64,000 nt of DNA from Xiphydria camelus. Taxonomy: Eukaryota > Arthropoda > Insecta > Hymenoptera > Xiphydriidae. Both the position numbers and the translations under genes were made by a program. Numbering within the stretch: the first letter of the stretch is position 1; each line of letters starts with the position of its first letter. The DNA is taken from assembly GCA_963678675.1 (NCBI GenBank), contig OY783197.1, forward strand, positions 9,985,647 to 10,049,646, given 5' to 3'. This document shows, piece after piece, positions 33,124-45,566 of this stretch. The notes beneath the pieces were generated by a model, which saw only the letters and a list, made by a program, of their open reading frames with translations, did no database searches and had not been told where the DNA came from.

Positions 33124-34009
33124 ACAGGCACACAAAAAAAAAGGCCTTGTTCCCGGAACAAGAACAGTATATCTTTATATTTTTGGGGTCGCTGAATCCG
33201 AATCCGGTGTCCGTTTGTCTCCATCACATCTCATTTTTTTTTAATCTCAAAAAACCATCAATAGATCATGATTTTCAAAAAGTTAATGGACTTAAACCAA
33301 ATTCGCTATAGGGGTTTTTTTGGGTTGCTGATCACGAATCAGAAATAGGATTTAAAAAATGCAAAATGGCGGATCCAATATGGCGGACGAGATTTTTTAA
33401 AATCGACAGATTCATGCCGAATTTGGTATAAGGGGTTTCTTTGGGTCGCTGATCATGAATCTGAAGTCAGATTAAAAAAATTCAAGATGGCGGATCCAAT
33501 ATGGAGGACGAGATTTTCGAAAATCGACGGATTCATGCCAAATTTGGTATAGGGTTTTTTTCGATCGCTAATGACGAATATGAAGTTATATTTACAAAAA
33601 TTCAAAATTTTCGAAAATCTTGTCCTCCATATTGGATCCGCCATCTTGAATTTTTAAAATCTGACTTCAGATTCATGATCAACGACCAAAAAAACCTCCT
33701 TATACCAAATTCGGCATGAATCTGTCGATTTTCAAAAATCTCGTCCGCCATATTGGATCCGCCATCTTGAATTTTTGAAATCCGATTTCAGATTCGTGAT
33801 CAGCGACCCAAAAAAACCCCTTATAGCGAATTTGGTTTAAGTCCATGAACTTTTTGAAAATCATGATCTATTGATGGTTTTTTGAGATTAAAAAAAATGT
33901 GACGTGATGGACACAAACGGACACCGGATTCGGATTCAGCGACCCCAAAAACATAAAGATATGCTGGTCTTGTTCTGGGAACAAGATCTTTTTTTTTTGT
34001 GTGCCTGTG
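33124..34009. repeat. foldback with CACAGGCACACAAAAAAA ends
   Basis: Ends CACAGGCACACAAAAAAAAA and inverted. Arms include CTTGTTCC(C/T)GGAACAAGA, ATCCGGTGTCCGTTTGT and the GGATCCGCCATCTTGAA modules seen at 14.5 kb. It is inserted in one arm of R1; the copy at about 45495 shows the unbroken target. Confidence 0.75.
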
Positions 34010-34509
34010 AATGTGCCCGAGCTCACGGTCTATTCTGCGATTAACGTTAACGTAATCGTGATTATGCTCGGGTGATGGGTGTTCCAAAAGAGGTAAAGGG
34101 GGGAGGGGGTAAAGTTGATACTAAACATCGGATGCTGTAAGCTGAATTGCTAGTGTATGTTTTGCAACTGGAACATCATCGCAGGAATAATTTGTCTACG
34201 AGTAGTCACAATCATTGGTCGCTGCCCCCTACGATGAACAATTCGTACAAGAGGTAAATACTTTGAAAGAAATGAAAGTCATTTAAAGCAGGAATAGTTG
34301 AAACGAAACGCGCATATTGCAATGAAAGTATTATGGGTGATAGGCGCTCGGTGATAAGCCTGACATTCTCCAATGTCCATCGAGTCATCTTTTTACGGAC
34401 AGGATACGAGCTAGATCCTCTTCGGTTGCACCGGTACGAGATGACATGTCAGAAAATCATGAGTCTTCATGAAAATCTTCTAACCTACTCGTTCTGCAGT
34501 AATGCTTAA

Positions 34510-34593
34510 CACTCCAGTACTCGCGCGGGGTATCGAAATAACCCAACTCCCTTTAGCGGGCTATTTAGAAATGCTAACGCGAGTACTGGAGTG
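34510..34593. mobile_element. 84-bp piggyBac-type TTAA MITE
   Basis: TIRs CACTCCAGTACTCGCG, TTAA on both sides (34506-34509, 34594-34597). The sister R1 copy at about 41524-41529 reads CTTAATAATATCAC without the insert, so the target is confirmed. Confidence 0.85.
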
Positions 34594-34844
34594 TTAATAT
34601 CACTGGAAGTTGAAGCAACAGTTATTGGCAAAAATCGGACACCGATTTTTAAACACTTGGGGAATCTCATCGAAGAAACCCGAATGATTATTTCTTATTA
34701 CTTCTACACATTATTCATCATTATTTACAAAGTAACGATTTCGAGGTTAGATGCTTCGATCTCCCGAATTGACAGCTACCGGGAGATCAGGGCCTCCTTT
34801 CTCGAGTCACTCGTAAAAGTTACGTATACGCATCTCTCTTAGCG

Positions 34845-34920
34845 AGTAGACCAATCAGGACCACCACCACAACGGAATACTTGATCCTGATTGTTCTATT
34901 CGATAAGATGCCTATACGTA
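34845..34920. repeat. GACCAATCAGGA hairpin repeat
   Basis: GAGTAGACCAATCAGGACC and, after CCACAACGGAATACTTG, its inverted partner ATCCTGATTGTTCTATTCG. Same family as 10935-10990. Confidence 0.65.
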
Positions 34921-35515
34921 ACTTTGCGAGTAGATACTTTAAGCATGTCCTAAATTTTAAACGTATCCGTATACGCAACAGTCTGCGCATGCGCAGAATA
35001 GATACGGTGGTCCCGATGCATTACGTTGCCCGTATCGTTACGGGTCTACCGTCGTATCCCTATCCGAATACGTATCCTGTCGCGTATGATTAGAAAGTCT
35101 AACGTTTCATCGCTTTTGGTTTCGTATACGTATGGGTCCATCGATGCTTGATTAAACGGTTATTTTGTGGCCAACGTAAGTCAATAAGGTTACGGATACG
35201 GATATAGATACGGAACAAATTTTAGGGTTTGCTTAGAGTGTCTAGTGATTCGAGAAAGACCGCAGCGCACTCTTCAGAAGCCAACTGTAACTATAAATGA
35301 CTAGACCACTGACCCAACCACTTCCGGCCAAATGTCAGGGAAATTCAAAATCCGGGGTTTTCCAAGGGATATACGGTATACAGAACTTACTCTCTATGTA
35401 GACATTAAGAAACTATCTTAATCTGAGTTAACCAACTCTACAGATAATAATGACAGAATTATTAAAAATTATATATTTCCTCTTTCGTATTATACTATCC
35501 AAAAAGTAATGAAAT
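34921..35515. other. unclassified repeat sequence
   Basis: CGTATAC- and GATACGG-rich words (34960-35210), then a segment matching 41740-41830 (CCGCAGCGCACTCT, AACCACTTCCGGCCAAATGT). No gene seen. Confidence 0.45.
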
Positions 35516-36654
35516 CTTGCCACAAAAACAGATTCTCTATAAAAAATGGCGGCATGTTCATTCAATGTCAAAAAAATGGATACGTAAAATGCTCTCCAAA
35601 AAAGATTTGAAATCAATTAAGATCGCCATGTTCAAGATTTATATATAAGAAATAAAAGGCATCATTTGAAAGGAAAATTATTGTAAATCAAGTTACTAAA
35701 AAATTCGACTAAAAAAATTTATAAAAAATTTGCATAACAAAGAACTTGCCGCGTTTAAGTTTTCACATTTTTTCCACTATACAGGGTGTTCGGAAAAAAC
35801 ACCGACACAGAAATAGGGGTGATAGGTTACGTCATTAGAAGTATTTTGATATAAGGGACCTATACCCGCAAGCGCCCTCTTCTGGAGAAATCAACTTTTC
35901 AAGTTTATAACGACTGAGGTTGATCAAAGTAGAATAATAAGAAACGTATCAAGATGGTAACGAATATTTAATTTTACGAGATACAAAAACAATGTACTAC
36001 AGCAAATGCTCAAAATGACGGCCACCCATGTCCATGCGACATCGGAAACGATTCTGGATAGATGTGCCACTGCGCAAACTGTTTGCGGAAAGGATAACCG
36101 CTTGGCTCAAGTCCTTGTACTTTTCGAAGATGATGCGGATACAAGGAGTTTTCATTTGTTTTTCAATTGTACAGGTAGACAAAAAACTCAATATTATTCT
36201 ACTTTGATCAACCTCGGTCGTTATAAACTTGAAAAGTTGATATCTCCAGAAGGGGGGGCGCTTGCGGGTATAGGTCCCTTATATCAAAATACTTGTAATG
36301 ACGTAACCTATCACCCCTATTTCTGTGTCGGTGTTTTTTCCGAACACCCTATATACTGGTGGTATCATATATGTGTATGCATTTATTTAAAATCATAAGT
36401 GCATAAACATCGAATATAATTTTTTACCTGTCCGAATTTTTTATTTTGAAGGAAAAGAAGGAAAAGTTCTTTTTTATGAAAATTTTTTTATAAATTTTTT
36501 TAGTCGAATTTTTTAGTAACGATCGTAAATCTTGAACGTGGCGATCTTAATTCATTTCAAATCTTTTTTTGGACAGTATTTTACTTATCAATTTTTTTTG
36601 TATTGAATGAACATGCCGCCTTTTTTTACAGAGAATCTGTTTTTGTGGCATCAA
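35516..36654. repeat. foldback FB-A, copy interrupted by a mariner MITE
   Basis: Starts CCACAAAAACAGATTCTCT, with GCGGCATGTTCATTC, AGATCGCCATGTTCAAGAT and CTTGCCGCGTTTAAG, inverted at the far end (AGAGAATCTGTTTTTGTGG). The MITE 35782-36351 lies in the centre. Intact copies are at 38316-39049 and 53785-54517. Confidence 0.75.
35782..36351. mobile_element. mariner MITE, copy 2
   Basis: Same element as 25009-25578, differing at few positions. The last base of the right CAGGGTG end has changed (CACCCTA for CACCCTG). Flanked by TA (35780-35781, 36352-36353). The minus strand retains GGRHFEHLL. Confidence 0.8.
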
Positions 36655-37280
36655 GAGACACGGTAGTGTCTCGCGGCATGTTCATTCAAGTCGTCAGAAC
36701 GACGCCGCCAGCGCTGTTTCCGCGAGCACCCGTGTATCTTTACAGGAAAAATGTCTGCCCTCTCTCTCTCTTAACCCCTCAATTTTAACATCGAATTTTC
36801 TCAATAAATATACGGTTATAACCAAAACTATGCTTAGTTACGCCATATAAATCGACTATTCTCTATCGATAGAGACCAGAGTAAATGTTGTAAGTTACAT
36901 ATTAACAGAGATTTTTCCTTAGCAACGCGAAGCCACGCCCCTCGCCCCTCAAAAGTCGAGAATCCGATTTCTCGGGCGATATATATATGTAAAAATGTCA
37001 CAAAAATTCCGCCTGTCTTCGGCGGTATTCGGCCATGGTCGGAAATGTGTACACAGATGCGGCTACACGCATACGCCATCAAAAATGTATGTGAGAGTGT
37101 GTGAGAGAATATATTCCTTGAATGTTTAGTTGTTTTTCAAAATTAATAAAATATTTCCATTCGCGAAACGATTTCACTCGCATTTTTTCGATCCTCGGAC
37201 GCGCTTGTTAATAAAAAGTAAACATTCAGTGTAATCGGAGTAGTGAATCTCAATAGTGGTGAATGTGACAGACGCTCTGA
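36651..37280. repeat. CAAGAGACACGG dispersed repeat, copy 2
   Basis: Starts immediately after the end of FB-A with CAAGAGACACGGTAGTGTCT and ends near GTGACAGACGCTC. Continues into sequence shared with 30125-30400. Confidence 0.7.
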
Positions 37281-37584
37281 CAGCTAGCTATTTTCAAATC
37301 GTTTGGATTTTTTTTTAATAATCAAGATAGTGCACGGAAGCAGTGTCATTTTTCTCTGGTTGCTGGTGCATGAAGAGCAGGAAAGGAGACATCTGTATCT
37401 CGGAAGAAGTGGCATCAGATAAGTTACTTCCTAACTGACTGTCTTAACCTCATTTTCATCCCTTATACAGAACAAATATCTTTGTGGTTATTCTATGTTT
37501 TGTTTTCAGCGCCATACGAGAACGGGACGGATTGATGGAAATTTGATTTTTCTTCGCAGTAAAAAATCAATCTAGGTAGAAAAG

Positions 37585-38310
37585 AATTCTCTAGAATTGC
37601 GGTACAATGCCACGGTATGAATATCAGGTTCTACCGACATGACATGCTTCGACAAGGTCTGTATCAACTTTAGCGGTATATTGGGGGCACTGCACTAATC
37701 CTGTGGCACATTTTTCTATCTGGGAAAGCATATTATTATGGTAGTACAGCTGTACAGCGTTCCGATAATATACCGTCTTCCCGTACTGACAGTATACATG
37801 CATTTTTTTACCTCCAATATGCCGGAATTAAAAATCTCTAGAACTCTGCGGTACAATGACACGGTAGGAATATCAGGTTCTACCGACATGACATGCTTCG
37901 ACAAGGTCTGTATCAACTTTAGCGGTATATTGGGGGCACTGCACTAATCCTGTGGCACATTTTTCTATCTGGGAAAGCATATTATTATGGTAGTACAGCT
38001 GTACAGCGTTCCGATAATATATAATTGGAACTTTTGATAATACGAAAGGGGGAATATATCGATAAAGAAAAGATAATACAATAATTACTTCATTATTGTA
38101 ATCCAATTCTATTGTATCTCCTACTTTTCTACCACGGCTTTCCCAGATAGAAAAGTGTGCCACAGGATTAGTGCAGTGCCCCCGATATAATGCTAACATT
38201 GATAAAGACCTTGTCGAAGCATGTCATGTCGGTAGAATTTGATACTCCTACCGTGGCATTGTACCGCAGAGTTCTAGAGATTTTTAATTCCGGCATATTA
38301 GAGGTTAGTA
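37585..38310. repeat. two direct and one inverted copy of a 190-bp segment
   Basis: Copies at about 37595-37783 and 37843-38022 (direct) and about 38130-38290 (inverted) share ATCAGGTTCTACCGACATGA, CATGCTTCGACAAGGTCTGT and TATTGGGGGCACTGCACTAA. A copy of the GGAACTT...CGATAAAG family fills 38023-38125. Confidence 0.7.
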
Positions 38311-38315
38311 AAACC

Positions 38316-39049
38316 CCACAAAAACAGATTCTCTGTAAAAAAAAAAGGCAGCATGTTCATTCAGTGTCAACAAAAATTGATACGAAAATATTCTCCAAAA
38401 AAGATTTGAAATCAATTAAGATCGCCATGTTCAAGATTTATGTATAAAAAGTAAAAGGCATCATTTGAAAGGAAAATTATTGTAACTCGTTACTAAAAAA
38501 TTCGACTAAAAAAATTTAGGTATAAACAAATTTTCATAAAAAAGAACTTGCCGCGTTTAAGTTTTCATATTTTGTCCACTATACCGAATAATTTGCAGTG
38601 CTTGGACGGTGCTAGAGTGATTCATAAATTGCACTGCCGAAGTCAAATTCAGAGAAATTCAGAAGGCCCCCGCCTGATCGGTTTCTCGTGCGACGTTCGG
38701 TATACTGGTGGTATCATATAAGAGTGTATGAATTTATTTAAAATATCTCATAAGTGCATGAACATCGAATGTAATTCTCTGTAAATTTTTTATTTTGAAG
38801 GAAAAAACGCGGCAAGTTCTTTTTTATGAAAATTTGTTTATACTTAAATTTTTTTAGTCGAATTTTTTAGTAACGAGTTATAATAATTTTCCTTTCAAAT
38901 GATGCCTTTTACTTTTTATACATAAATCTTGAACATGGCGATCTTAATTGATTTCAAATCTTTTTTGGAGAGTATTTTACGTATCAATTTTTGTTGGCAC
39001 TGAATGAACATGCCGCCTTTTTTTACAGAGAATCTGTTTTTGTGGGGGG
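38316..39049. repeat. foldback FB-A, intact copy in the left arm
   Basis: Arms of about 245 bp begin CCCCACAAAAACAGATTCTC and are inverted at the right end (GAATCTGTTTTTGTGGGG). The centre reads TAATTTGCAGTGCTTGGACG and CGATCGGTTTCTCGTGCGAC-type sequence. No gene. Confidence 0.75.
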
Positions 39050-40046
39050 ATTTCATTACTTTTTGGAATTTATTCATGAGGAGAATACGTACCTACATGT
39101 AGGAGAATAGCTTTTTATTACCACCAAATTAAAATCTCACATTTTATACCGATACGAGCTAATTAATTATAACCACGTTACTTTTGATTTATTCTTGTGA
39201 TATTTTGAAAGGGATTTATAAACTAGAGTGCCCTTATATTTTTCACTTTGCTTTAGTATTTTGGAGAAATAAAACATACCGCTTTCGAATTTACAGGCCA
39301 TCGGATTTTTCTTATATCTTGGTCGTCTTCAGAAATCCACATGTAGACATTTTACCTTTAACTCTAACAATAAGTATACTCTTCCAATAACCGTGACAAA
39401 TTGTTTCATCACATGTAAAGATACTACTTATGACAGTATATATGTTGTTACATATTAACTCGAGACGTTGGAATAGTTTTAAGAAATCCTTTTGCATGCA
39501 CCGCTGAAATTTTGCCCTTACTCGTAAATAAATTTCTCAAGTCACTCGCAAAGTTACGTATACGCATCTAAGCGAATAGACCAATCAGGATCAAGTATTC
39601 CGTTGTGGTGGGGGTCCTGATTAATCTACTCGCTAAGATGCGTATACGTTCCTTGATACGGAATACTTGATCCTGATTGGTCTATTCGCTAAGATGCGTG
39701 CACGCAAAGATACGAGCGAGTTCGAGAAAGGGGCCTCTGATCTGCCGGTAGCTGTCAATTAGGTTGGCTGGTGGTCGAGGAAGTAAACTTCGGCGCCACC
39801 GAGCTAAACACCTTTTTTGACCGCCTGATTTGAAATATCGATACCTTGCTTTGAAAACCTCGAAGTGCAATTTTTGACAAAAATTGCACTTACGAAATTT
39901 TCAAAGTAAGGTATCGATGGTATCGATATATCAATATGGCAGCCTACTTCATAGTAAGCATTGCAGGAGTAAAGAATGAAAATATAACCTTAATTTATGA
40001 ATCTATATGTAGTGAAATTGAAATAAAAAATGTAATATATAATAAA

Positions 40047-40370
40047 ATGGTTTTTTCGTGCGCAGTACCGAGTTGTAAAAATAAATCAAGGTTCATGGTT
40101 CCTTCTGTAAAAAAATCGAAAGATATTCGTCAAAAGTGGCTCGATTTCTTAAAATATGCACCTCATCGTAGAAAAGGATTATGCGAAGTTCATTTTACTT
40201 CTGATCAATTAATAACTTTTAGCGGTGATGCAGGTAAAAATAAAAATTATTTAGAGCGTGTTCATAAATTGGCTGACAGTATACTGTATTCCCATTCCGA
40301 AGTATGGGAATGCAGTACTGTCAGTCAATTTATGAACATTTCTGATTTAATTAAATATGTATATTTATAG
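40047..40370 (+). CDS. THAP-domain protein, 107 residues, left arm
   Basis: Starts MVFSCAVPSCKNKSRF, with zinc ligands C-x4-C (unlike the shorter spacing of some THAPs). It continues KDIRQKWLDFL and GLCEVHFTSDQLI, providing C-x2-H. The C2CH set is complete, so a sequence-specific DNA-binding fold is plausible. After about residue 75 the frame runs through a 70-bp hairpin (GGCTGACAGTA and inverse) and ends without a transposase domain, so it may be the severed head of a P-element-type or similar transposase. The mirror copy in the right arm has lost one ligand. A longer in-frame start exists at 39936. Confidence 0.6.
   Translation: MVFSCAVPSCKNKSRFMVPSVKKSKDIRQKWLDFLKYAPHRRKGLCEVHFTSDQLITFSGDAGKNKNYLERVHKLADSILYSHSEVWECSTVSQFMNISDLIKYVYL
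40262..40338. repeat. hairpin at the end of the THAP frame
   Basis: TTCATAAATTGGCTGACAGT faces its complement around a CCATTCCGAAGTATGG centre. A matching hairpin is in the right arm at about 52500-52575. Confidence 0.7.
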
Positions 40371-40661
40371 TACATATGGGGATTTTGTATTTGAATTTTA
40401 TTTTGTAATTCATTTTTACAATTTTTTTTACCAGTCACATTAGTCACATTAGTGCAGCATTAATAATATATTATAACCGTTTAAATTTGCCCGCGGGTGT
40501 TTGGCTCGGTGGCGCAATCTGCTTCAGTTTTGCCCAGCCAACCTCATTCGGGAGATCGAAGTCTCTAACTTCGAAATTGTTAATTTGTAAATAATCCTGA
40601 ATAATGTGTAGAAGTGATAAATAATTATTCGGGTTTCTTCGATGAGTTTCCCCAAGTGTTT

Positions 40662-41575
40662 AAAAATCGGTGTCCATAACTGTGGCTTCAACTTCCAGCG
40701 ATTAAGTAAGTAATTACTGCAGAACGAGTAGGTTACAAGATTTTCATGAAGTTTTTGACGGTTTTCTTACATGTCCCCTTTCATAAGGTGCAAACAAAGA
40801 GGATGTAACTTCTGTCGTATCCTGAAGAAAATGAGTCGATGGACATCAGACATTGTCGAACTTATCACCGAGCGCCTTTCACCCACGGTATTTTCATTGC
40901 AATATGCGCTTTTCATTTCAACTATTCCTGCTTTAAATAACTTTCACTTCTTTCAAAGTATTTACCTTGTACGAATTGTTGATCGTAGGGGGCAGCAATC
41001 AATGATTGTGACTAATCGTAGACAAATTATTCCTGCGATGATGTTCCAGTTGCGAAGCATACACTAGCAAGTCAGCTTACAGAGCGTCCGATGTTTAGTA
41101 TCAACTTTACCTCTTTTGGAATACCCATCACCCGAGCATAATCACGATTATGTTAACGTTAATCGCAGAATAGACCGTGAGCTTGGGCACATTATCGCAG
41201 TAGTAGTTCGGCACACTTGTCTACGACGAGTCGCTATTATTGATCGCTGCCTCCTACCAATAGTTCATAAAAGGTTATTAGCTTGAAAGAAGTAAAAGTT
41301 ATTTAACGCTGGAATAGTTGAAACGAGAAGCGCGTATTACAATTAATGTACCGTGGGTAATAGACGCTCGGTGACAAGTCTGACATTCTCCAATGTCCAT
41401 CGAGTCATCTTTTTACGGACAGGACACAAGCTAGATCCGCTTCAGTTGCACCTGTACAAGATGACATATCAGAAAATCATGAGTCTTCATGAAAATCTTC
41501 TAACCTACTCGTTCTGCAGTAATACTTAATAATATCACTGGAAGTTGAAGCAACAGTTATTGGCAAAAATCGGAC
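40662..41575. repeat. foldback R1 in the left arm, with the empty Maverick site
   Basis: Diverged arms (for example CTGCAG at 40717 pairs with 41514-41519) are centred near 41118, with a loop of about 200 bp. The loop carries CCATCACCCGAGCATAATC at 41125-41143. Its hexamer CCCGAG (41131-41136) is the single-copy target that is duplicated around the Maverick in the right arm. Confidence 0.8.
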
Positions 41576-42915
41576 ACCGGTTTTTAAACACTTGGGGAAT
41601 ATCATCGAAGAAACTCGAATGATTATTTCTTACCACTTCTACATATAAGTAATCATTACTTACAAATTAACGATTTCGATCTCCCGAATTGACAGGTACC
41701 GGGAGATCAGACTTTTGACACTTTTCGCTCAGCTCGTAAGACCGCAGCGCACTCTCCCGAAGCCAACTCTTAAAGCACCGAGCCAACAACTTCCAGCCAA
41801 ATGTCAGGGAAATCCAAAATCAGGAATTTTTGCCAGAGGACATTTGGTATATGTTGTTACATACAGAAAAGTTATGATATTTTGAAATTTCCATCGTTAC
41901 ACTAGAGGCGAAGAAGAGATGAAATAGAAGTGAGGTACACGTACACTTCACGTTTGACAGGTCGGTATATAAATTGGAACTTGTGTGATAGTATAATACA
42001 AAAGAGGAAATGTATCGATAAAAAAAAAATAATAAAGTAGTTACTCCATTATTGTAATCCAATAACATTGTATTACTTATTTTTCTGCCACGACTTTAAT
42101 TGCTGATAGTGAAGAAAAATCAAATTTATTAGTTGATCCATCCACTATCAACAATCAAAGTCGTGGCAGAAAAATAATGAATACGATGGAATTGGATTAC
42201 AATAATGGAGTAACTACTTTGTTATTATTTTTTCTTTGTCGATATATTTCCTTTTTCGTATTCAAGAGACACGGTAGTGACTCGCGGCATGTTCATTCAA
42301 GTCGCCAGAACGACGCCGCCAGCGCTGTCGCCGCGAGCACCCCGTGTATCTTTACGGGAAAAATGTCTGCCCTCTCTCTCTCTTAACCCCTCAATTTTAA
42401 CATCGAATTTTCTCAATAAATATACGGTTATAACCAAAACTATGCTTAGTTACGCCATATAAATCGACTATTCTCTATCGATAGAGACCAGAGTAAATGT
42501 TGTAAGTTACATATTAACAGAGATTTTTCCTTAGCAACGCGAAGCCACGCCCCTCGCGCCTCAAAAGTCGAGAATCCGATTTCTCGGGCGATATATATAT
42601 GTCAAAATCTCACAAAAATTCCGCCTGTCTTCGGCGATATTCGTCCATGGTCGGAAATGTGTACACAGATGCGGCTACACGCATACGCCATCAAAAATGT
42701 ATGTGAGAGTGTGTGAGAGAATATATTCCTTGAATTTTTAGTTATTTTTCAAAATTAATAAAATATTTCCATTCGCGAAACGATTTCCCTCGCATTTTTT
42801 CGATCCTCGGACGCGCTTGTTAATAAAAAGTAAAAATTCAGTGTAATCGGAGTAGTGAATCTCAATAGTGGTGAATGTGACAGACGCTCCGTATAGTTTA
42901 ATAATCGTTTGTATA

Positions 42916-43785
42916 AGAAACCTCCTCGCGTTCGCAAACGATCTGTAACAAATTGTAAATTACACAATTATATGCAGCATTTCACTTTTAAAATATACCG
43001 AACTTACTCAGCGTAAAAATTAAGAACCAATTTATATACCGACCTGTCAAATGCAATGAATGCAACTAAGCAACTGGTTCTTGTTGGAACAACAAGTAGA
43101 TGATCCCTCGTTCGAAAGAAACCTCCTCGGGTTTGCATACGATCTGTAACAAATTGTAAATTACATAATCATATGCAGCATTTCACTATTTAAAATATAC
43201 CGAACTTACTCGAGCGTAGAAATTAAAAAACTATATCTGAGTTAATCAATTATATTCTAATAATGACAGAATTATTAAAAATAATATATTTCCTCTCTCG
43301 TATTATACTACGTTATTCAGCACTTATCTGCCTAATCGGTATCAGTAATTCCTCATTGACCGTCGTTACACCGGAGACGAAGAAGAGATGAAATAGAAGT
43401 GCGGTACGTGTACACTTCAGGTTTGACAGGTCGGTGTGTAAATTGGAACTTGTAATAGTACGAAAGAGGAAATATATCGATAGAGAAAAATAGTGATAAA
43501 GTAATTACTTGATTATTGTGATCCAATTCCATTTCATCTCCTATTCTGCCACGGCTTGTATTGATGATTGATTTTCTTCGATTTTTCCCGTGCTCGCATG
43601 ACCCTGAAAACAAAAGATAGAACGAACACAAAGATATTGTCCTTCCATTGTGTGAAAGTGAGGTTAAAGCTGTCAAATGGCAATTCTTCTGAGACCGTCT
43701 CCTTTCCTGCTCCTTTCTTGATGCACAGGCATTGGAGAGAAGAATACCACTGCATCCGTTCATTATCTCGATATTCGAAAAAAAT
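42916..43785. repeat. spacer of the giant palindrome
   Basis: Not mirrored between the arms. Contains two direct copies (about 42919 and 43118) of GAAACCTCCTCG(C/G)GTT, CGATCTGTAACAAATTGTAA and GCAGCATTTCACT, then a GGAACTTGTAATAG-family copy (43360-43560). No gene. Confidence 0.65.
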
Positions 43786-45566
43786 ACAAACGATTATTAA
43801 ACTATACGGAGCGTCTGTCACATTCACCACTATTGAGATTCACTACTCCGATTACACTGAATTTTTACTTTTTATTAACAAGCGCGTCCGAGGATCGAAA
43901 AAATGCGAGGGAAATCGTTTCGCGAATGGAAATATTTTATTAATTTTGAAAAATAACTAAACATTCAAGGAATATATTCTCTCACACACTCTCACATACA
44001 TTTTTGATGGCGTATGCGTGTAGCCGCATCTGTGTACACATTTCCGACCATGGACGAATATCGCCGAAGACAGGCGGAATTTTTGTGAGATTTTGACATA
44101 TATATATCGCCCGAGAAATCGGATTCTCGACTTTTGAGGCGCGAGGGGCGTGGCTTCGCGTTGCTAAGGAAAAATCTCTGTTAATATGTAACTTACAACA
44201 TTTACTCTGGTCTCTATCGATAGAGAATAGTCGATTTATATGGCGTAACTAAGCATAGTTTTGGTTATAACCGTATATTTATTGAGAAAATTCGATGTTA
44301 AAATTGAGGGGTTAAGAGAGAGAGAGGGCAGACATTTTTCCTGTAAAGATACACGGGGTGCTCGCGGCGACAGCGCTGGCGGCGTCGTTCTGGCGACTTG
44401 AATGAACATGCCGCGAGTCACTACCGTGTCTCTTGAATACGAAAAAGGAAATATATCGACAAAGAAAAAATAATAACAAAGTAGTTACTCCATTATTGTA
44501 ATCCAATTCCATCGTATTCATTATTTTTCTGCCACGACTTTGATTGTTGATAGTGGATGGATCAACTAATAAATTTGATTTTTCTTCACTATCAGCAATT
44601 AAAGTCGTGGCAGAAAAATAAGTAATACAATGTTATTGGATTACAATAATGGAGTAACTACTTTATTATTTTTTTTTATCGATACATTTCCTCTTTTGTA
44701 TTATACTATCACACAAGTTCCAATTTATATACCGACCTGTCAAACGTGAAGTGTACGTGTACCTCACTTCTATTTCATCTCTTCTTCGCCTCTAGTGTAA
44801 CGATGGAAATTTCAAAATATCATAACTTTTCTGTATGTAACAACATATACCAAATGTCCTCTGGCAAAAATTCCTGATTTTGGATTTCCCTGACATTTGG
44901 CTGGAAGTTGTTGGCTCGGTGCTTTAAGAGTTGGCTTCGGGAGAGTGCGCTGCGGTCTTACGAGCTGAGCGAAAAGTGTCAAAAGTCTGATCTCCCGGTA
45001 CCTGTCAATTCGGGAGATCGAAATCGTTAATTTGTAAGTAATGATTACTTATATGTAGAAGTGGTAAGAAATAATCATTCGAGTTTCTTCGATGATATTC
45101 CCCAAGTGTTTAAAAACCGGTGTCCGATTTTTGCCAATAACTGTTGCTTCAACTTCCAGTGATATTATTAAGTATTACTGCAGAACGAGTAGGTTAGAAG
45201 ATTTTCACGAAGACTCATGATTTTCTGATATGTCATCTTGTACAGGTGCAACTGAAGCGGATCTAGCTTGTGTCCTGTCCGTAAAAAGATGACTCGATGG
45301 ACATTGGAGAATGTCAGACTTGTCACCGAGCGTCTATTACCCACGGTACATTAATTGTAATACGCGCTTCTCGTTTCAACTATTCCAGCGTTAAATAACT
45401 TTTACTTCTTTCGAGCTAATAACCTTTTATGAACTATTGGTAGGAGGCAGCGATCAATAATAGCGACTCGTCGTAGACAAGTGTGCCGAACTACTACTGC
45501 GATAATGTGCCCAAGCTCACGGTCTATTCTGCGATTAACGTTAACATAATCGTGATTATGCTCGGG

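Larger units (their letters stand above)
32703..34640. repeat. foldback R1, copy at 33 kb with two insertions
   Basis: Arms share GTTGCTTCAACTTCCAGTGA, GCAGAACGAGTAGGTTAGAA, CTCATGATTTTCTGACATGT and GTCATCGAGCGC(C)TATTACC. The loop region includes GATTATGCTCGGGTGATGGG at about 34055-34080, the uninterrupted Maverick target. It is broken by a foldback (33124-34009) and a TTAA MITE (34510-34593). Sister copies lie at 40662-41575 and, split by the Maverick, at 45120-52170. Confidence 0.7.
38316..42915. repeat. giant palindrome, left arm (4.6 kb)
   Basis: Inverted relative to 43786-54517. It contains in order FB-A, the GACCAATCAGGA repeat, a THAP frame, foldback R1, the GGAATTGGATTACAATAAT family and the CAAGAGACACGG repeat. 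Matching bases sum to about 86,700 in the inner part and about 92,840 in the outer part. The difference equals the Maverick plus its duplicated hexamer. Divergence between arms appears low. Confidence 0.85.

Noticed and set aside
36600..37300. LTR of a retrovirus-like element at the CAAGAGACACGG repeat
   Set aside because: No TG...CA ends, no primer-binding site, and no reverse transcriptase or gag anywhere nearby.
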